Shown piece after piece: positions 12,367 through 21,839 of a stretch of 64,000 nt of DNA. The notes beneath the pieces were generated by a model. That model worked only from the letters and a program-made list of their open reading frames with translations, made no database searches and was not told the DNA's origin. Position 1 is the first letter of the stretch. Each line of letters begins with the position of its first letter. The translations under genes were made by a program, and so were the position numbers. Source of the DNA: Anaspis maculata (taxonomy: Eukaryota; Arthropoda; Insecta; Coleoptera; Scraptiidae); the NCBI GenBank assembly GCA_949128115.1, contig OX421966.1, positions 67,949,416-68,013,415 of the forward strand. Direction: 5' to 3'.

Positions 12367-14437
12367 TGTTACGGCTTTTCCTGGTCTCGCAGAGTTACCA
12401 ACCGCGTACGCTCACAGTCACTGACGCTGACGCTGCTGTCACCTGTCAATGTCAGAATTTTTCCGGCATTGGTTGTTGTTCGCTGTGGTGTGCTGAAAAC
12501 TGAATTAAACCTGAATTTGGGCCTTGGGGAATGAAACAACGCAACTAAATCACAGGTGTGTATTTGTAGTACGTTTCACACTACGAGTTTGATGTTATCA
12601 GTTGACGTTGATCATTCCAGAGCCGGCTTGCAACACTGAAGGAACCGCGAGTGGTTTGGAGAGGTGCAGGCAAGCCGAAAGAAGCAACCCCAGGGAATCT
12701 ACAGCCCGTACAGCGGTCACGTAGACTCACAGGTGGAAAGAAACGACGGGTCCTAAAGTATCTACCAACGTGAGCTCACCCCAGAGAACTATAAGATTTA
12801 TCCGCGAATGATGTCCGCGAGGGAGGACTGGGAACCGCAGATACCCGGACGAGACCAATATCGACTCACCAGGCTCCCCCGGTGGTTTTGTCGCCACGTG
12901 AATGGTCCCTTGGGTGTTGTAGCAGGCCCCGCTGATGGTTCCCAGATTTCAAAGCAGAAGCCGGAGCTGTGGCGGGCGTGGGTTCGACCCGTACGATGAG
13001 ATGTCAACGGTTGGACAGAGGCCTGGAGTGAAGATGTGCGTGCGGCCTCGTGGGTGCAGTGGCGCCGACCTAGACGCTCCTTGCCGACCTAGTGGCACAA
13101 TGGGGAGGTAGGAGTTTCTTCACTCGACTCCGGCTTGTCTATGATGTTTGTGTTCCGCTGTCGTCTCTGCTCGCTCCGGACTTCCGTTGGCCGCGACGTT
13201 TCGCACAGGCACCAGGCGTGGGAAGTGCGGCAATGCTTCACGTGCTTTAAATGATGGCGTGTGGATTCGTCAAGTACGCAAAGGAGCCTATAAGATGTTT
13301 TCTGAGCAAGGCATGTAAAGTTGTTAAAAATCCTAAACGTTACCCTTCAGATGGTATGCGGGCTCAAAGAGAGTTTTCGGCTGGAAGTTAGTGGAAGCGG
13401 CCTTTAAACTTGGCGTCCTGCCAAAGCACACTGAAATATCAACTTCTCTAACACTACTTCAGCAGCGAAAATCGTTTCTTGGCTGTCTGACGTTTTGAAA
13501 GCAAAATGTCTGCTTGCAGCTTTCTTATCAGTTCTTGCTTTTTGTTGCTTATAGCACAGAATATCAAACCAGAAGCGACACTCTATTGTTGTAGCATTGT
13601 TGTTGCTATGACCAGATTCTATGACCTTGGAACTGCCAGGTGTTTCGGGACTAGTATTCCTGTCAAGAGATTTGAAATGTTCCAGAGAAAAATACACCAA
13701 GTACCTACTTGATATTTGGTGAGAAAGTCTTCCGTCAGTGGAATCTATAGTCAGATGGCAGATTCACCATCCTTTCCTTTGGAATCCTGGTGATTCCTTT
13801 TTGACGCATGCGGGAATATTGTAGGGACATAAATGGAACAAAGGCTGTTCTTTTAATCATTTGAAAACAGTAAAGCCTCTGTCACACGGTCATCGAAATC
13901 ATACTTGTCATTGAAAATCTGGGACAGGACCAATGATGAAAGCTAGTATACTTGCAAGTATACTAGAAATCTGAGATGAAAGCTTTCACACGGTCATTGT
14001 TCCTGTACAGGGTACTTGACAACAGCTGTCAGCAGAATTTCCATTTGACTGCTAGAAGCATTTGAAATTGTTTGTCTTTTTATTCGCTCTGCGTGATCTC
14101 TGTTCGCTATTTTGTGTGGACATCATTTCTGTACCCCTGTTCTGTACATTGGTGAATGCATGAGCCAAATGTGCGGCCGTATGGCGGACTACTATCGCCG
14201 ACGTCGGTATTTATTGGGCACCACGGCCTTGCTTATTGGGGACTAAAAACAGAAGACAAACTGAGAGAAGAAAAAGAAGCGAGGAAAGAAGCGAAGTGTT
14301 TGGACAAGAAAATGGATCAAAGAGCGTGAGCAAGGTCGTGGTGTTTTGAACATGCTGCACTCTTGAGTTGTAGTCAGTAGATATTTACCTATTGAGGAAG
14401 CATGTTGCCTAACTTGTGTTTCATATTGGGGGATGAA

Positions 14438-14581
14438 ATGCATTACCGCAATTTCCTGCGTATGGAGAAAGATCTGTTCGAGGAACTACTAATGAAAGTA
14501 ACCCCAATTATATGTCGGCAAGACACCGTGATGAGGAAAAGCTTTTTGTCAAGAATAAGGTCCGGGGGTAATGAGAGTTAA
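14438..14581 (+). pseudogene. Harbinger-type transposase fragment
   Basis: From the ATG the frame reads MHYRNFLRMEKDLFEELL and then VTPIICRQDTVMRKSF, the conserved N-terminal region of PIF/Harbinger DDE nucleases. It ends at a TAA at 14579. The catalytic residues, which lie further C-terminal in full-length proteins of this family, are absent. A MITE follows three bases later. The fragment cannot encode an active enzyme. Confidence 0.75.
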
Positions 14582-14583
14582 TG

Positions 14584-14770
14584 GGTGCTTTCCACCTAGA
14601 CAGTACAAATACCACCAGACGGCACATGTTCCATAGTTTGGCACAAAATTTTAGGTCATCCAATGAACGGCACAGAACCGAGTAGGAACACGTAGATGGA
14701 AAGCACCGTTTGGCACCCGCACATGGGTGAATGGCAGGTGTACCAAACTTGGGGCTAGGTGGAAAGCACC
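14584..14770. mobile_element. Small MITE (187 bp) inside the Harbinger element
   Basis: Perfect 16-bp inverted ends GGTGCTTTCCACCTAG / CTAGGTGGAAAGCACC bound the element, and an internal TGGAAAGCACC echoes the end. No exact target duplication is visible (TTAATG before, TTATG after), so superfamily is undetermined. It is the innermost insertion of the composite. Confidence 0.7.
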
Positions 14771-15854
14771 TTATGACTCGGAGTTTATGGAACTGTTCTG
14801 CAATGATAGGTAGGTACTGGTTTGTTGTATTGATTGTATTGGTAGTTCTCGATCAAGGTCTGTACACTTCTACTGCACCACCGACTCCTTCTGGTTTCGT
14901 GAAATGTTTGAACGTACGTAATGTCAAATGAAAATATATTTTGAAAGTTATCACTTTCACTGAAAGGAGCAATCCAGATCAAGTATGGAATCAGGGATGA
15001 AAAATAGGACGCGTTTCCGTCATGGTTTTCTAGCATACTTGCAAGTATACTTGCTATCATCATTGCTCCTGTCCCAGATTTTCAATGACAAGTATGATTT
15101 CAATGATCGTGTGACAGAGGCTTAAGTACATATCACAAAAATGAGCCGCACGTATTTTGATTTTCCCGAAGAGACGCTCCAATTTTATTCGTCAAGTCTT
15201 CGCGGCTGCAAGCTTCTAGCCGAGCTTCTAGTCATATTGTCGCTCTGAAGAATAAGATATATCATGTAGAAGTGGGTAGATAAGACAATTTTGCTGAACA
15301 AAACAGCTACCTTTATTCACTTTCTTCCTTCACTTTCTTGGAAATTAGATATATATCACACCTTTCCGCTTCCTTTGGGAACTTGAAAAAGGTGTCTTTT
15401 TGAGGGACGAATTATCCACACATCCACGTACCGCACAAGAAAAGTCTCGTACCGCACTCATTTTTTGTTGTTCAAAACCTAGTCGAATTTGGCACTGACA
15501 GAAAACGTCAAGATTACCTATCATTTTGAAGTTGATGGAAATACTAAATTCGGTGTAGGCAACTAGATGAAACCGATTTTTGTGGTCAGTGTCGCTTCTG
15601 TATTATTATTCTGTGCTTATAGGTACCATAAAGTGGCTGTCAAACCTTGACAGCTTGAATCTTTGTTTACCTTCGTGAGGATGGACCAGGAGGAAGAACT
15701 AACACAAAGATATGAAAGTAAAGAACGAAAATAAAGATAAAACAAGTTAAGTAGGAGTTTGCACATCAATAAACCGTGAGTTGGTTACCGTAACTGAATT
15801 GTTTTATTTGCCCTGGACCCGACAGCAATGTCCAGACAATTTTTGTGTAACAAA

Positions 15855-15870
15855 CTCCCCCCTTACCTCC
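15855..15870 (-). other. Polypurine tract of the gypsy element
   Basis: On the minus strand GGAGGTAAGGGGGGAG lies two bases before the 3' LTR edge, the position of the plus-strand DNA primer in LTR elements. It overlaps the last base of the integrase frame. Confidence 0.8.
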
Positions 15871-17230
15871 TAGAAATTTTCAAAAGAAATTTCCGCAACC
15901 GAAGGTTTCAAATCTTTGGCATGGTAGGTTCCAACCCTCTGGCCATCCTCACGCGCCAATTCGTAGGTCCACGGTGAGACCTTTTTGGAGATAAGGAAGG
16001 GACCGACGAACTTAGGGGCAAGCTTGGCTGAAAAGTACTGCCCAGCATTGGACTGCACGAAGTGTCTGTGCCATACTCGGTCACCCACCGAGAACTGGAT
16101 CGGCCTCCGTCGGAGATCATACCGAGCTTTGCTCCGATCATGAGCCTGCCGCAGTTTGAGGCGGACTTTCCGGTAAATACGCCGGAAATGTTCCTCCCGA
16201 GGTTCAGGAACCTCTTGATTGTCCCCAAGCCGTCTCGTCACCTCATAGTCCCCACCGTGTACGCACATTCGCCGGCCAAAATTGATAAAGTAGGGCGTAC
16301 AGCCTGTTGCCTCACTGCGGGAGGTGCGCATGGCACACGCGGCCTTTTGTAGATGACGTTCCCAATCCCGGTGGTTGTCTCCGACATATGAAGACAACAT
16401 CGTTTTAAGAGTTCGATGATGTCGCTCGACAGCATTCGCTTGGGGATGATGGACAGCGGTGTGGGAAATAGCGACGCCGTATCGTTCCGCAAAGCCGACG
16501 AACTCCATCGAAGCAAACTGGGACCCATTGTCCACAACGACCGTACGTGGAACGCCAAAGAGGAGAAAAACGTTTTCCTCGATCAGCCTGATCACGTTCT
16601 TCGCTGAGGCAGTTCGCAACGGTAGGAACACGCAGAACTTGCTGAAGTGGTCCATGATGGAGAGGATGTACAGGTTGCCAGATTTTGATTTTGGTAGCGG
16701 ACCCACCAAATCAGCGTACACGAGCTCCCACGGTGCCGTGACATCAACCCTCCCGCACATGAGTCCTATTGGGGCTTTTTGTTCCGGTTTTTGGGCTAGG
16801 CAGACGGTACATTCTCGTACGAATCTTTGAACGTCTTTCGCCATGCCGGGCCAGTAATAGGTCTGCGCAATCCGGTGGTATGTGCGAGAAAAACCCCCAT
16901 GTCCCGCGGTGGGAGAGAGATGAGCCTCTCCAAGGACGTCAAGGCGACGCGTTTTCGGGACCACAAGTCTCCAGCTTCGGCCAAACCCGGTCAGAGAGTC
17001 CGGCGTTTTGCAGTTTTTGAGCAGAAGCCCGTCCTCAATCCGCCATAGAGGGAAGTCAGCAGGCCGATCTCGAACTCTGGTCAGCAAATCGAGATACCAC
17101 GGATCGGTGATCTCTGCCGGTTCAAAGAGAATCGACCCAACTTCTGCCCCCTCTACCTTCGGAACGGCTCTACTCAGGAGGTCCGGGACCACGTTGTCCT
17201 TGCCACGGCGATGGACCGGAAAACTCATAC
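15870..17230 (-). CDS. Gypsy Pol, C-terminal part: integrase
   Basis: This frame encodes the integrase that would insert the element's cDNA. It shows a His/Cys zinc-binding region (GHGGFSRTYH then CTVCLAQK), the catalytic core with Asp in YADLVGPLP, Asp in VVDNGSQFAS and Glu in ANAVERHHRTL, and a C-terminal GDRVWHRHF...GPF module. The true entry is by continuation from the RNase H frame at PVHRRGKDNVVPDLLSRA (near 17220). The upstream Met at 17276 lies in a shadow of the RNase H frame. A one-base excess in a T run (A run 17220-17223 on the plus strand) separates it from the RT-RNase H frame. No envelope-like ORF follows; the frame ends at the polypurine tract. Confidence 0.88.
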
Positions 17231-19098
17231 TGCTGTAAGCGCACACTCCAACGGGCCAGCCGTCCGTTTGGGTCACGTAATCGATTCAGCCATTGGAGCG
17301 CAAAGTGGTCGGTCACCACGACGAACCTGCTGCCCTCGACATACGGGCGGAACCGCTCGATTGCCCAAACCACCCCCAGACACTCCTTCTCCGTATCGCT
17401 GAATTTCCTCTCGCTGCCCGTCAGCGAGCGACTGATGTAGCTGATGACGTGCTCGACTCCCCCCTTCTCTTGTGTGAGGACTGCCCCAAGTCCGTAGTCC
17501 GACGCATCCGTTTGGATCTGGAAGGGTAGAGAGAAGTCCGGGCACGCCACCACCGGAGCTGTCACCAAGTGCTGCTTCAGGGCCGCGAAGGCCTGGTCGC
17601 AGGCGGGAGTCCACTCAAATCGCACGTTCTTGCGCAGGAGATTGTTGAGGGGTGCCACCAGAGTGGAAAAGTTTGGGACGAATCGACGATACCACCCGGC
17701 CATCCCCAATATTCGTCGCACCTCCCGGACCTTGGTCGGAATGGACACCTCCAAGATGGCCTGGACCTTGGCCGGATCGACCCGCAGGCCTTGCGCATCG
17801 ACAATGTACCCGAGATAGCGCAGCTCCGGACGGCAAAAATTGCACTTGTCGCGACTTACCACCAACCCAGCGTCCCTGAGGCGTCGAAACACTTCCGACA
17901 GCACTCTCAAGTGAAGGTCGAAGTCCTGGGTTACGACCACAATATCGTCAAGATATACGAAGACATGGGGTTCCAGATCGACCCCAAGAACCCTGTCCAC
18001 CAGGCGTTGCCATGTCGCTGGCGCGTTATGTAGCCCAAAGGGCATACGGGCGAACTGGAACAATCCCCTCATCGGGACCGTGAATGCGGTCGCTTCCCTT
18101 GACTTCTCCTCCACAGAGACCTGCCAGTAGGCAGACTTTATGTCTAATGACGACAAAAACCGAGCCCGCCCCAGCTGGTCGAGGATATTGGCGATATAGG
18201 GGAGCGGATAGGCGTCCCTCTCCGTGACCGCATTCAGCTTGCGATAGTCGACGCAGAATCTGTAGTCGTCCGACCCCTTCTTCACCATGACGATGGGAGA
18301 CGCCCACGGAGAGCTCGATGGCTCCACAACCCCCAACGTCAACATGCGGTCCAGTTCTTTATTAACGTGCCGTTGCAGTGCAGGCGAGAGCGGATAATAG
18401 CGCTGTTTAATTGGGTCGGTTTCGGGCTTGAGCTTGATGCGGTGCTGGACCAACGTGGTGTGACCGAGAGGCGGGGTGTCATCCGCAAAAACCCTTCCCA
18501 AGAGCAGGTCTAGTCGCTCTCGTTGATCCTCGGTGAGATCCGTTTCCGCCGACACCGTGGAGACCTCGATGGCTTCGGAAGCCAAGCTCACGCAGTCCTT
18601 CGCGGGATCGATGACCATCCGCATCCTTCTTAAAAAGTCAATCCCGAGGATTAAAGGACCAGAGAGAGCCGGAATTGCCAGGACCTCGAAAACCTTCTCC
18701 ATGTTTCCCACCTGAATCGGAACACTAAACGATCCCACCGTTTCCATGCTTTGTCCATTGGCCGCGCGGCACGTCGTCATGCGGGTCGACATCATGTGAC
18801 ATCCCACCCGGCACAATCGGTCGATACCCTCCCGTCCCACACAGGTGCGTCCCGCGCCAGTGTCGACGAGACCCGACATCTCCACCCCGAATATGCGCAC
18901 CCTCAGATATAACCGGGAGTCGCCGCTGCGGTGGAAGAATCTCTTGATCTCGGTAAGGGTCGAAATGGTTTTTGGTGGACACGACCTTCGACCTAAGCCG
19001 AATCCCCCCTCCCGTTTCCCGAACCTCTGGCCCTTGCACTCCCTCCTACGCTGCCTACCCTGCACACTGGACACTTCATCACTGAAGTGCCCTCTCGC
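17170..19098 (-). CDS. Gypsy Pol: protease, reverse transcriptase, RNase H
   Basis: The frame is open from 19098 and overlaps the end of gag by about 105 bases in the -1 frame. Domains in order are: aspartic protease with LVDTGAGRTCVG; reverse transcriptase with WASPIVMVKK, YRFCVDYRKLN, LDIKSAYWQV, MPFGLHNAPATWQ and the catalytic VYLDDIVVV; and RNase H with FQIQTDASDYGLGAVL, EKECLGVVWAI and TDHFALQWL. All catalytic motifs look intact. It is expected to be made as a Gag-Pol fusion by -1 frameshifting. The frame ends early (SGPSPWQG) because of the one-base shift near 17220 that throws integrase out of frame. A mutation or assembly error is more likely than programmed shifting, as this site is not usual. 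Confidence 0.92.
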   Translation of the reverse strand, partial: ARGHFSDEVSSVQGRQRRRECKGQRFGKREGGFGLGRRSCPPKTISTLTEIKRFFHRSGDSRLYLRVRIFGVEMSGLVDTGAGRTCVGREGIDRLCRVGCHMMSTRMTTCRAANGQSMETVGSFSVPIQVGNMEKVFEVLAIPALSGPLILGIDFLRRMRMVIDPAKDCVSLASEAIEVSTVSAETDLTEDQRERLDLLLGRVFADDTPPLGHTTLVQHRIKLKPETDPIKQRYYPLSPALQRHVNKELDRMLTLGVVEPSSSPWASPIVMVKKGSDDYRFCVDYRKLNAVTERDAYPLPYIANILDQLGRARFLSSLDIKSAYWQVSVEEKSREATAFTVPMRGLFQFARMPFGLHNAPATWQRLVDRVLGVDLEPHVFVYLDDIVVVTQDFDLHLRVLSEVFRRLRDAGLVVSRDKCNFCRPELRYLGYIVDAQGLRVDPAKVQAILEVSIPTKVREVRRILGMAGWYRRFVPNFSTLVAPLNNLLRKNVRFEWTPACDQAFAALKQHLVTAPVVACPDFSLPFQIQTDASDYGLGAVLTQEKGGVEHVISYISRSLTGSERKFSDTEKECLGVVWAIERFRPYVEGSRFVVVTDHFALQWLNRLRDPNGRLARWSVRLQQYEFSGPSPWQGQRGPGPPE

Positions 19099-21038
19099 TC
19101 ACATCGCGAGCAGAATCTTATTTCCCCCTGCTTACATTCAGCCGCAAAATGTCCCGCATCACCACAAATCCAGCACGTCCACTGTCCTCGTCGCCTTCCC
19201 CTATCGTTCTTCACGGTTTGGCGGATCTCCGCCTGTTCAACTTCGAGTGTTTCCGGTTCCACGGCGGACACCCTTGTCGCGGCGACTCGATCCTTTTTCT
19301 CTGGCAATCCAGTGTAGGCCGAGACACGCGGCCCAGATCGTAGATTCGGACATGACAGGTCCGGCTCAAGCATCGTGGACGTATCCGTCGTGGGCGGTCG
19401 GTAACGCGCTGCAATGGCCCTGGTCTCCTCGAATGTTCTGCCCATTCGCATCAACTCAGTAACTGTCCGGCATGGGAACCTTGCCATCTCAAACTGTAGA
19501 TAGGGAAGCAGGTTAGCCCTAATAACACCAAGACGAACCTCCTCCGGTGGCGGTGCCGTCAGACGTGAGAATAGATTCTCCATTGCGGATATATAGGCCA
19601 CTACACTCTCAGCAGGGTGTTGAGTCCGTTGGTTAATTTCATCCCATAACCGTTTGCCATAGTCCATGGGCTCGAATGCGAAACGTAGACCGGCAACTAA
19701 GTCTGCCCAGCCTCTGTAATGGATCCGGTTGGCTCGCCAAAAATTCAAGGCATCGCCCTCCAACAAGTCCACCGCTGAGGAAAATAGTTGGTCCTGGGTG
19801 ACACAACTTGCCATGGCCAACTCTTCAACGCGTTGAATAAACGCCGCTAAGCTGGACGACCCGTCGAATCGCACTCCCCACTTGGCAACCGGAGATCTTA
19901 TGTAGGTATGCCATAGGGGTGCTTGAGTAGAAGAAGCAGGCATACCCCGAAATCCAGAGTAACTCGAAGGGTGCGCGGCCTGTGTCTGCGGTTGTTGCTG
20001 TTGAAGAAATCCGTAGTTTGGTTGGTATGGCTGTGTCTGCGGTTGTTGCTGTTGAAGAAATCCGTAGTTGGGTTGGTACGGCGTATTGATGGTAGCCTGA
20101 GGATAGGCGAACGTCCCTGGTGCATGTTGCTGTTGGGAAGAACCATGGTTTAGTTGATATGGTGTGTTACTGACAGTTTGAGGACACGAAAACGCCCCTC
20201 CACTGCCCAGTCTGTTCACATCTGCCGAGGTAATCGACCCACCACGCGTGAAAGTCACCCCTCCTCGTCCCGTGTTGTGTTGTCCGGTCCCGCCGGAATA
20301 AGTCACCCTATGTGGAACATTATTCTGCTGCCAATTGGTCAGATGTTGAAAGTTTGACGAGCTTTTCGGAGGTATATGGCTTAGCGATGTCAACCCAGGT
20401 GTCTGCGAAATGGGAATTGATGGTGTAAGTGTTTGTGTCATAATGGAAATCTGATCCAACAGATTTTCCAGAGATTGATCTGCTACTGCTGGGGTTGGTA
20501 CTATTTCGGAATCGGTGCGATCAATAGTTAAACTGGAAATCATCCCCACTACGCTGTCGGCCGCTTCGGCCAGGGATCTTCTAGCTCGATCCTGTTGTAC
20601 TTTCACCTCAGCCTTATCAGTAGATCCTCCAGAAGCTTCACCCTCAAAGACAGCCATCAACAATACATTCAGCCGCAGACACTCTGATTTGAGTCCTACG
20701 TGCAATCTCTCTACGTTCTCATTGTCCGGCAGTACTAGACGATCCAGTCGGCCCGTCAGATGTCTGAGGCGAATAGAGATGCTTTCATGCTCGTTTTCTC
20801 GATTGTCGAAATTGAAGTTTTGAATCCGCCGTGCCAACTCGTCCAGCTTTCGCTGAATTGTGTCAAATTCGTCGAGGGGATCAATATCCACTGGCCTGAT
20901 CCTCACTCCCGCACGATAGCTTTCACGTAGTAGAGCTCTGTCGACTTCGACGAGTCCAGACGAAACTATCCCTCGAATAAACAGTTCATGGGCTAGCTCG
21001 TCCTTCAATAACCTGTTTGGCACAAGCTGTTCCGCCAT
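18993..21038 (-). CDS. Gypsy Gag (681 aa)
   Basis: Structural protein of the retrotransposon particle. The N-terminal third is charged and probably helical. The middle is rich in Gln, Pro and Thr with a direct duplication of 17 residues (PYQPNYGFLQQQQPQTQ, bases about 19980-20081). A capsid-like region follows (WRANRIHYRGWADLVAG to VVAYISAMENLFSRLT). Near residues 621-635 there is one CCHC zinc knuckle, CWICGDAGHFAAEC, followed by a second Cys-rich stretch CSRCEREGTSVMKCPVC. The ATG at 21036-21038 is the first in the frame downstream of the leader. Length is large for a gypsy Gag. The last codons carry the slippery site for Pol expression. Confidence 0.85.
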   Translation of the reverse strand: MAEQLVPNRLLKDELAHELFIRGIVSSGLVEVDRALLRESYRAGVRIRPVDIDPLDEFDTIQRKLDELARRIQNFNFDNRENEHESISIRLRHLTGRLDRLVLPDNENVERLHVGLKSECLRLNVLLMAVFEGEASGGSTDKAEVKVQQDRARRSLAEAADSVVGMISSLTIDRTDSEIVPTPAVADQSLENLLDQISIMTQTLTPSIPISQTPGLTSLSHIPPKSSSNFQHLTNWQQNNVPHRVTYSGGTGQHNTGRGGVTFTRGGSITSADVNRLGSGGAFSCPQTVSNTPYQLNHGSSQQQHAPGTFAYPQATINTPYQPNYGFLQQQQPQTQPYQPNYGFLQQQQPQTQAAHPSSYSGFRGMPASSTQAPLWHTYIRSPVAKWGVRFDGSSSLAAFIQRVEELAMASCVTQDQLFSSAVDLLEGDALNFWRANRIHYRGWADLVAGLRFAFEPMDYGKRLWDEINQRTQHPAESVVAYISAMENLFSRLTAPPPEEVRLGVIRANLLPYLQFEMARFPCRTVTELMRMGRTFEETRAIAARYRPPTTDTSTMLEPDLSCPNLRSGPRVSAYTGLPEKKDRVAATRVSAVEPETLEVEQAEIRQTVKNDRGRRRGQWTCWICGDAGHFAAECKQGEIRFCSRCEREGTSVMKCPVCRVGSVGGSARARGSGNGRGDSA
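19014..19020 (-). promoter_or_regulatory. Putative -1 ribosomal frameshift site GGGAAAC
   Basis: Seven codons before the gag stop, the minus strand reads G GGA AAC in the gag frame, fitting the canonical X XXY YYZ heptamer. The pol frame lies in -1 relative to gag and is open across this point. A purine-rich stretch follows immediately. No RNA structure was computed. Confidence 0.65.
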
Positions 21039-21826
21039 CCCGAATTGTTATTCCTTTCTAAGTAGACTACTATACCTTACTGGTACCTAATCGCCCTGTA
21101 TAGCAAACACCGTGTATATCCGTTACACCTAAAATACACAAATCGCGAGACGAATTTGCGCAAAACAAGTAAATAATCACAACAACCCTTATTGGATACC
21201 AAACGGTTTTTACGCTCCAAAAGGGAAAAACCTAAAAGAAATGAAGAGAAGAAAAAAAAAAAAAAAAAAAATTACACCTCACTTTGCACCTATTGTTCTA
21301 GCAGGAAAACCCTGAAACTCTGAGTCGTTTTCAAAAGAACGTATGATGAATCTCAAAACCTTAGTAACCGGCGACAATTACGTAAGTAGGCTGGATTCTT
21401 GAAACAATCTCTTTTATTTGAGGTCGGCCGACGTCAAAATCACCCCCAAAACCTAAAAAAAAAATTCCCAAGAATTTTTCAAAGCCCAATCCGCCTAGGA
21501 AAACCAATTTCCTAGCAGAAACACTTCTCATCTACTAAACCTAAATTAACCTAATGAACCTTAAACTAGAGATATGTACACGAAACTGTATGTAACCCGC
21601 AATACAGTTCTTGAGGTGAATTTACAAAAACCAAAGCACCACCTTCCCTAACAAAAAAAACGAAAATAGAACCAATCTACCTCGTTTCTAAAATGAAAGA
21701 TCAAATCGGAATCGACTTTACCCTAAAACCTGGATTACCCTATCCACGCTTCGACTGAAAGTCCTGGCACGATAAGAGCGCAAGCGAAAATGACCTGAAC
21801 TGACCAGTCCGTAAAGGTTATTTTGA
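21039..21826 (-). other. Untranslated leader of the gypsy element
   Basis: About 790 bases lie between the primer-binding site and gag. They contain an A run of about 20 at 21250-21270 and no ORF of note, and are consistent with a 5' leader carrying packaging signals. Confidence 0.6.
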
Positions 21827-21837
21827 GTTGGGCGCCA
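21827..21837 (-). other. Primer-binding site (tRNA-Lys-like)
   Basis: Two bases inside the 5' LTR edge the minus strand reads TGGCGCCCAAC. This is complementary to the 3' end (GTTGGGCGCCA) of eukaryotic tRNA-Lys(CTT) type molecules as I know them. Position and sequence both fit a minus-strand cDNA primer site. Confidence 0.7.
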
Positions 21838-21839
21838 AC

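Larger units (their letters stand above)
13874..15122. mobile_element. PIF/Harbinger element, nested
   Basis: Inverted repeats of about 95 bp begin AGCCTCTGTCACACG and end CGTGTGACAGAGGCT. Both arms contain the palindromic block AGTATACTTGCAAGTATACT or a near copy. A 3-bp duplication TAA flanks it (13871-13873, 15123-15125), as expected for PIF/Harbinger. The interior keeps a recognisable piece of the Harbinger nuclease (14438-14581), supporting the assignment independently of the ends. Confidence 0.85.
13554..15616. mobile_element. Terminal-inverted-repeat transposon inside the LTR (2.06 kb)
   Basis: The terminal inverted repeats are about 29 bp with 25 matches: GCACAGAATA at the left, TATTCTGTGC at the right, and a shared inner block CAGAAGCGACACT. 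The uninterrupted right LTR gives the empty site (TTGCTTATAGGTA), proving insertion. The duplication is TTATA (5 bp) if the ends are GC...GC. It is CTTATAG (7 bp) if the ends are CAC...GTG, because end and target share bases. I cannot fix the superfamily. Its own sequence is about 0.8 kb; the rest is the nested PIF/Harbinger element. Confidence 0.8.
12367..15852 (-). mobile_element. 3' LTR of minus-strand gypsy element (with inserted transposon)
   Basis: This is the left LTR, the 3' LTR with respect to the minus-strand genes. It matches the right LTR (21840-23257) along its length with about eight substitutions, for example 12792, 12829 and 13327. It differs by one 2,068-bp insertion that accounts exactly for the length difference (3,486 versus 1,418 bp). 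It begins TGTTAC and ends GTAACA, the expected TG...CA inverted dinucleotides. Confidence 0.92.

Noticed and set aside
11537..12534. Several 60-100 codon ORFs on both strands in the satellite
   Set aside because: Arise from the 10-bp register in all frames (NIPEHS-type repeats); not genes.
12808..12999. 63-codon ORF conserved in both gypsy LTRs (also 22281-22472)
   Set aside because: Conservation follows from LTR identity; no motif, and the opposite strand is open as well.
15853..15870. Possible envelope gene downstream of integrase in the gypsy element
   Set aside because: Integrase ends at the polypurine tract; there is no room for another ORF.
17220..17223. Programmed +1 frameshift between RNase H and integrase
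   Set aside because: Position is not used for regulation in Ty3/gypsy elements, and a T-run indel explains it more simply.
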